Below, piece by piece: positions 62,715-64,000 of a DNA stretch of 64,000 nucleotides. Each line of letters begins with the position of its first letter. Within the stretch, counting starts at the first letter, position 1. The notes beneath the pieces were generated by a model. That model did no database searches. It saw only the letters and a program-made list of their open reading frames with translations, and was not told the DNA's origin. Made by a program: the position numbers and the translations under genes. The stretch is from CAYQOX01 sp964419335 (GTDB taxonomy: Bacteria; Hinthialibacterota; Hinthialibacteria; Hinthialibacterales; Hinthialibacteraceae). The DNA lies in contig CAYQOX010000002.1 of the NCBI GenBank assembly GCA_964419335.1, forward strand, positions 100,027-164,026, written 5' to 3'.

Positions 62715-62744
62715 TGCATAGATAGAAGGGATCTGGGATCATAA

Positions 62745-62771
62745 AAAAGGGGCGAATCATTCGCCCCTTTT
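62745..62771. terminator. Bidirectional hairpin terminator
   Basis: AAAAGGGGCGAA and TTCGCCCCTTTT form a 12-base stem with a 3-base loop, ending in T residues on both strands. It lies between the plus-strand membrane gene and the convergent minus-strand gene. Confidence 0.85.
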
Positions 62772-62792
62772 GCGCATTCCACGATGAACCTA

Positions 62793-63677
62793 CTAATTGT
62801 TTTTGCCATACTCACGGACAAATTCAATACAAGCCGCTACATCATCCACATTGTTTTCCCAATTGTGTTCATATTCAATGGAAATATTCCCATCAAATCC
62901 TTGCCGATTTAATTCATCTAAAACTTCTTTGATGTTGCAAACCCCTTCGCCGAAGTGTACATCATGAGCGTCTCGGGCAAAGCGATTCAGATCTTTTAAG
63001 TGGGCGCTGATGATACGGCCTTCGAGCACTTTTAAGGCTTCAACGGGTTTCACATTGGAGCGTGCCCAGTGTCCGGTATCGGCGCAGGCTCCCATGCGAT
63101 GATCGCGTCCTTCTACGCATTCCTTCACGTAGTGAGGATCCCAATATTTATAATCTGGATTATCTGGACGAATGGGGTGGTTGTGGATAGCGAGTTTGAT
63201 GTCATATTCTTTTACGAGTTTTTCCAGGAGGTCAAAGGAGCCTTCTTGCGGTTCGGAGGTAATACAGGGAATATCCATGATCTTGGCAAAATCGAAAACT
63301 TTGCGGTTTTCTTCTTCGTTATTGCCGAGACCCACAACCCCGTAGTTTACTACCTTAACCCCGGCTTCATCCAATTTCTTCTTGGCTTTAGCCCATACGC
63401 TGGGATCAGCGTTATGGTTAAATTGACGTTCGTCATCCGGGCTAAGTTGTTGACCGGGATAGGCTTCGATTACCCGGCAATTCGCTTCGACGGCTTTGTC
63501 GATTGCTTCAAAAAAAGTAAATAGGCGAAAAGAATAGGCTTGCGGACCAATCAGGAAACCGCCCACATAAAGACTTTTGGGAAGGACATCGGCTTGCGCT
63601 GACACACTCATACCGCTTAATGCAACCACGATGGCCAAAGCGGCCATAAATGAAAGGCGAAGTTTTGATTTTCTCAT
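62793..63677 (-). CDS. Secreted sugar-phosphate isomerase/epimerase-like TIM barrel
   Basis: A signal peptide (about 1-29, ending AQA) is followed by an AP_endonuc_2-type TIM barrel: GPQAYSFRLFTFFEAIDKA, VVNYGVVGLG, KLAIHNHPIRPDNPDYKYWDP, MGACADTGHWARSNVKPVEAL, ISAHLKDLNRF and NISIEYEHNW hold the metal ligands (His, Asp, Glu) of xylose-isomerase-like folds. Exported proteins of this group are common in planctomycetes. Substrate is unknown. Confidence 0.85.
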   Translation of the reverse strand: MRKSKLRLSFMAALAIVVALSGMSVSAQADVLPKSLYVGGFLIGPQAYSFRLFTFFEAIDKAVEANCRVIEAYPGQQLSPDDERQFNHNADPSVWAKAKKKLDEAGVKVVNYGVVGLGNNEEENRKVFDFAKIMDIPCITSEPQEGSFDLLEKLVKEYDIKLAIHNHPIRPDNPDYKYWDPHYVKECVEGRDHRMGACADTGHWARSNVKPVEALKVLEGRIISAHLKDLNRFARDAHDVHFGEGVCNIKEVLDELNRQGFDGNISIEYEHNWENNVDDVAACIEFVREYGKNN

Positions 63678-63914
63678 ACTTATATTCTCCTTCTATTTCT
63701 TTGTATTGGATGGAGGGTTATCCCTCTCACCTTCTAGTGAGGTTTAAAAATATGTCTCTTTTTTGATCCGGCAGCCCTGGCTTACGTCTCTCAGAACGAG
63801 GTTGTTCGGATATTGGACATATTTTGTCACTCTTTCTAATCTAGTAGGATGCAATATTTCACAGGAAAAAACAATATCTATGAAGCAGAACGTATCGATT
63901 TCCCCTAAAAAAGA

Positions 63915-64000
63915 CTCATCACGAAAGTGAGTACTTTTTTTTGGGCAAACGCCTCGGGGATGTGTTCCGCTTGTCTCCGCGCGGCCTTAAGGGCCGCTTG
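63915..64000 (+). repeat. 85-base repeat with palindromic end, copy 2
   Basis: This copy matches the one at 59566-59650 up to the window edge, and may run further. The left dyad keeps its pairing as AAAGT/ACTTT, and the right palindrome GCGGCC-TTAAG-GGCCGC is identical. The 237 bases between it and the upstream gene show no supported gene. Confidence 0.8.

Noticed and set aside
1..64000. CRISPR arrays, tRNA or rRNA genes
   Set aside because: No regularly spaced repeats, tRNA cloverleaf or rRNA signatures were seen on either strand.

Overview
The window reads as chromosomal DNA of an uncultivated Gram-negative (diderm) bacterium. Evidence for an outer membrane is the type II secretion (T2SS) operon with a secretin, several Sec signal peptides and a lipoprotein. 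The mix of secreted beta-propeller proteins, twin-arginine-like FAD oxidoreductase, DUF362 protein, secreted sugar-isomerase-like protein, cohesin/dockerin modules and orphan pilins resembles genomes of candidate phyla around the PVC/FCB groups (Hinthialibacterota, Sumerlaeota or Hydrogenedentota are my guesses). No rRNA, tRNA or ribosomal protein gene is present to fix the taxonomy.

Layout. 1-2.0 kb: the 3' end of a beta-propeller gene and a lone pilin-like gene. 2.1-17.4 kb (minus strand): one tightly packed 15-gene unit running from a small Spy/CpxP-like protein through GspE, F, G, H, I, J, K, L, M, C and a secretin split into two genes, and ending with an NtrB/NtrC-like sensor kinase and sigma-54 activator. 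17.8-32.4 kb (mostly minus strand): FAD oxidoreductase, aroC, an SGNH hydrolase, a START-like/epimerase fusion, DUF362, an NlpC/P60 peptidase, queA, a DUF2905 protein, an MDR dehydrogenase, tgt, and a second NtrC/NtrB pair just upstream of tgt. 33.1-38.9 kb: a cohesin-dockerin-cohesin protein, a polytopic membrane protein, purC and galT.

39.1-46.4 kb (minus strand): a compact cassette of 12 genes. It has a phage major capsid protein, a DUF2190-like decoration protein, a prohead-protease-like protein, a distal-tail-like protein, tail-fibre-like proteins and an XhlA-like holin accessory, but no terminase, portal, tape measure, sheath or integrase. Two of its tail-fibre-region proteins carry signal peptides. 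This is the most unusual block in the window.

46.6-64 kb: a CHRD-domain protein with a haem-c motif; the RNase P RNA gene, whose 3' end overlaps a convergent methyltransferase gene; a DegT aminotransferase/GNAT pair; a three-gene unit of CgeB-like glycosyltransferase, DUF192 lipoprotein and LVIVD propeller; a holin-like orphan overlapping a lone fliN; a Nudix protein with a histone-H1-like tail and a changed Nudix box; a membrane-anchored alkaline-phosphatase-superfamily enzyme; two membrane proteins of unknown role; a secreted glycosidase-like propeller; and a secreted TIM-barrel protein. An 85-base repeat with a palindromic end occurs at 59.6 kb and again at the right edge.

All domain calls come from reading the sequence by eye; no database search was run.
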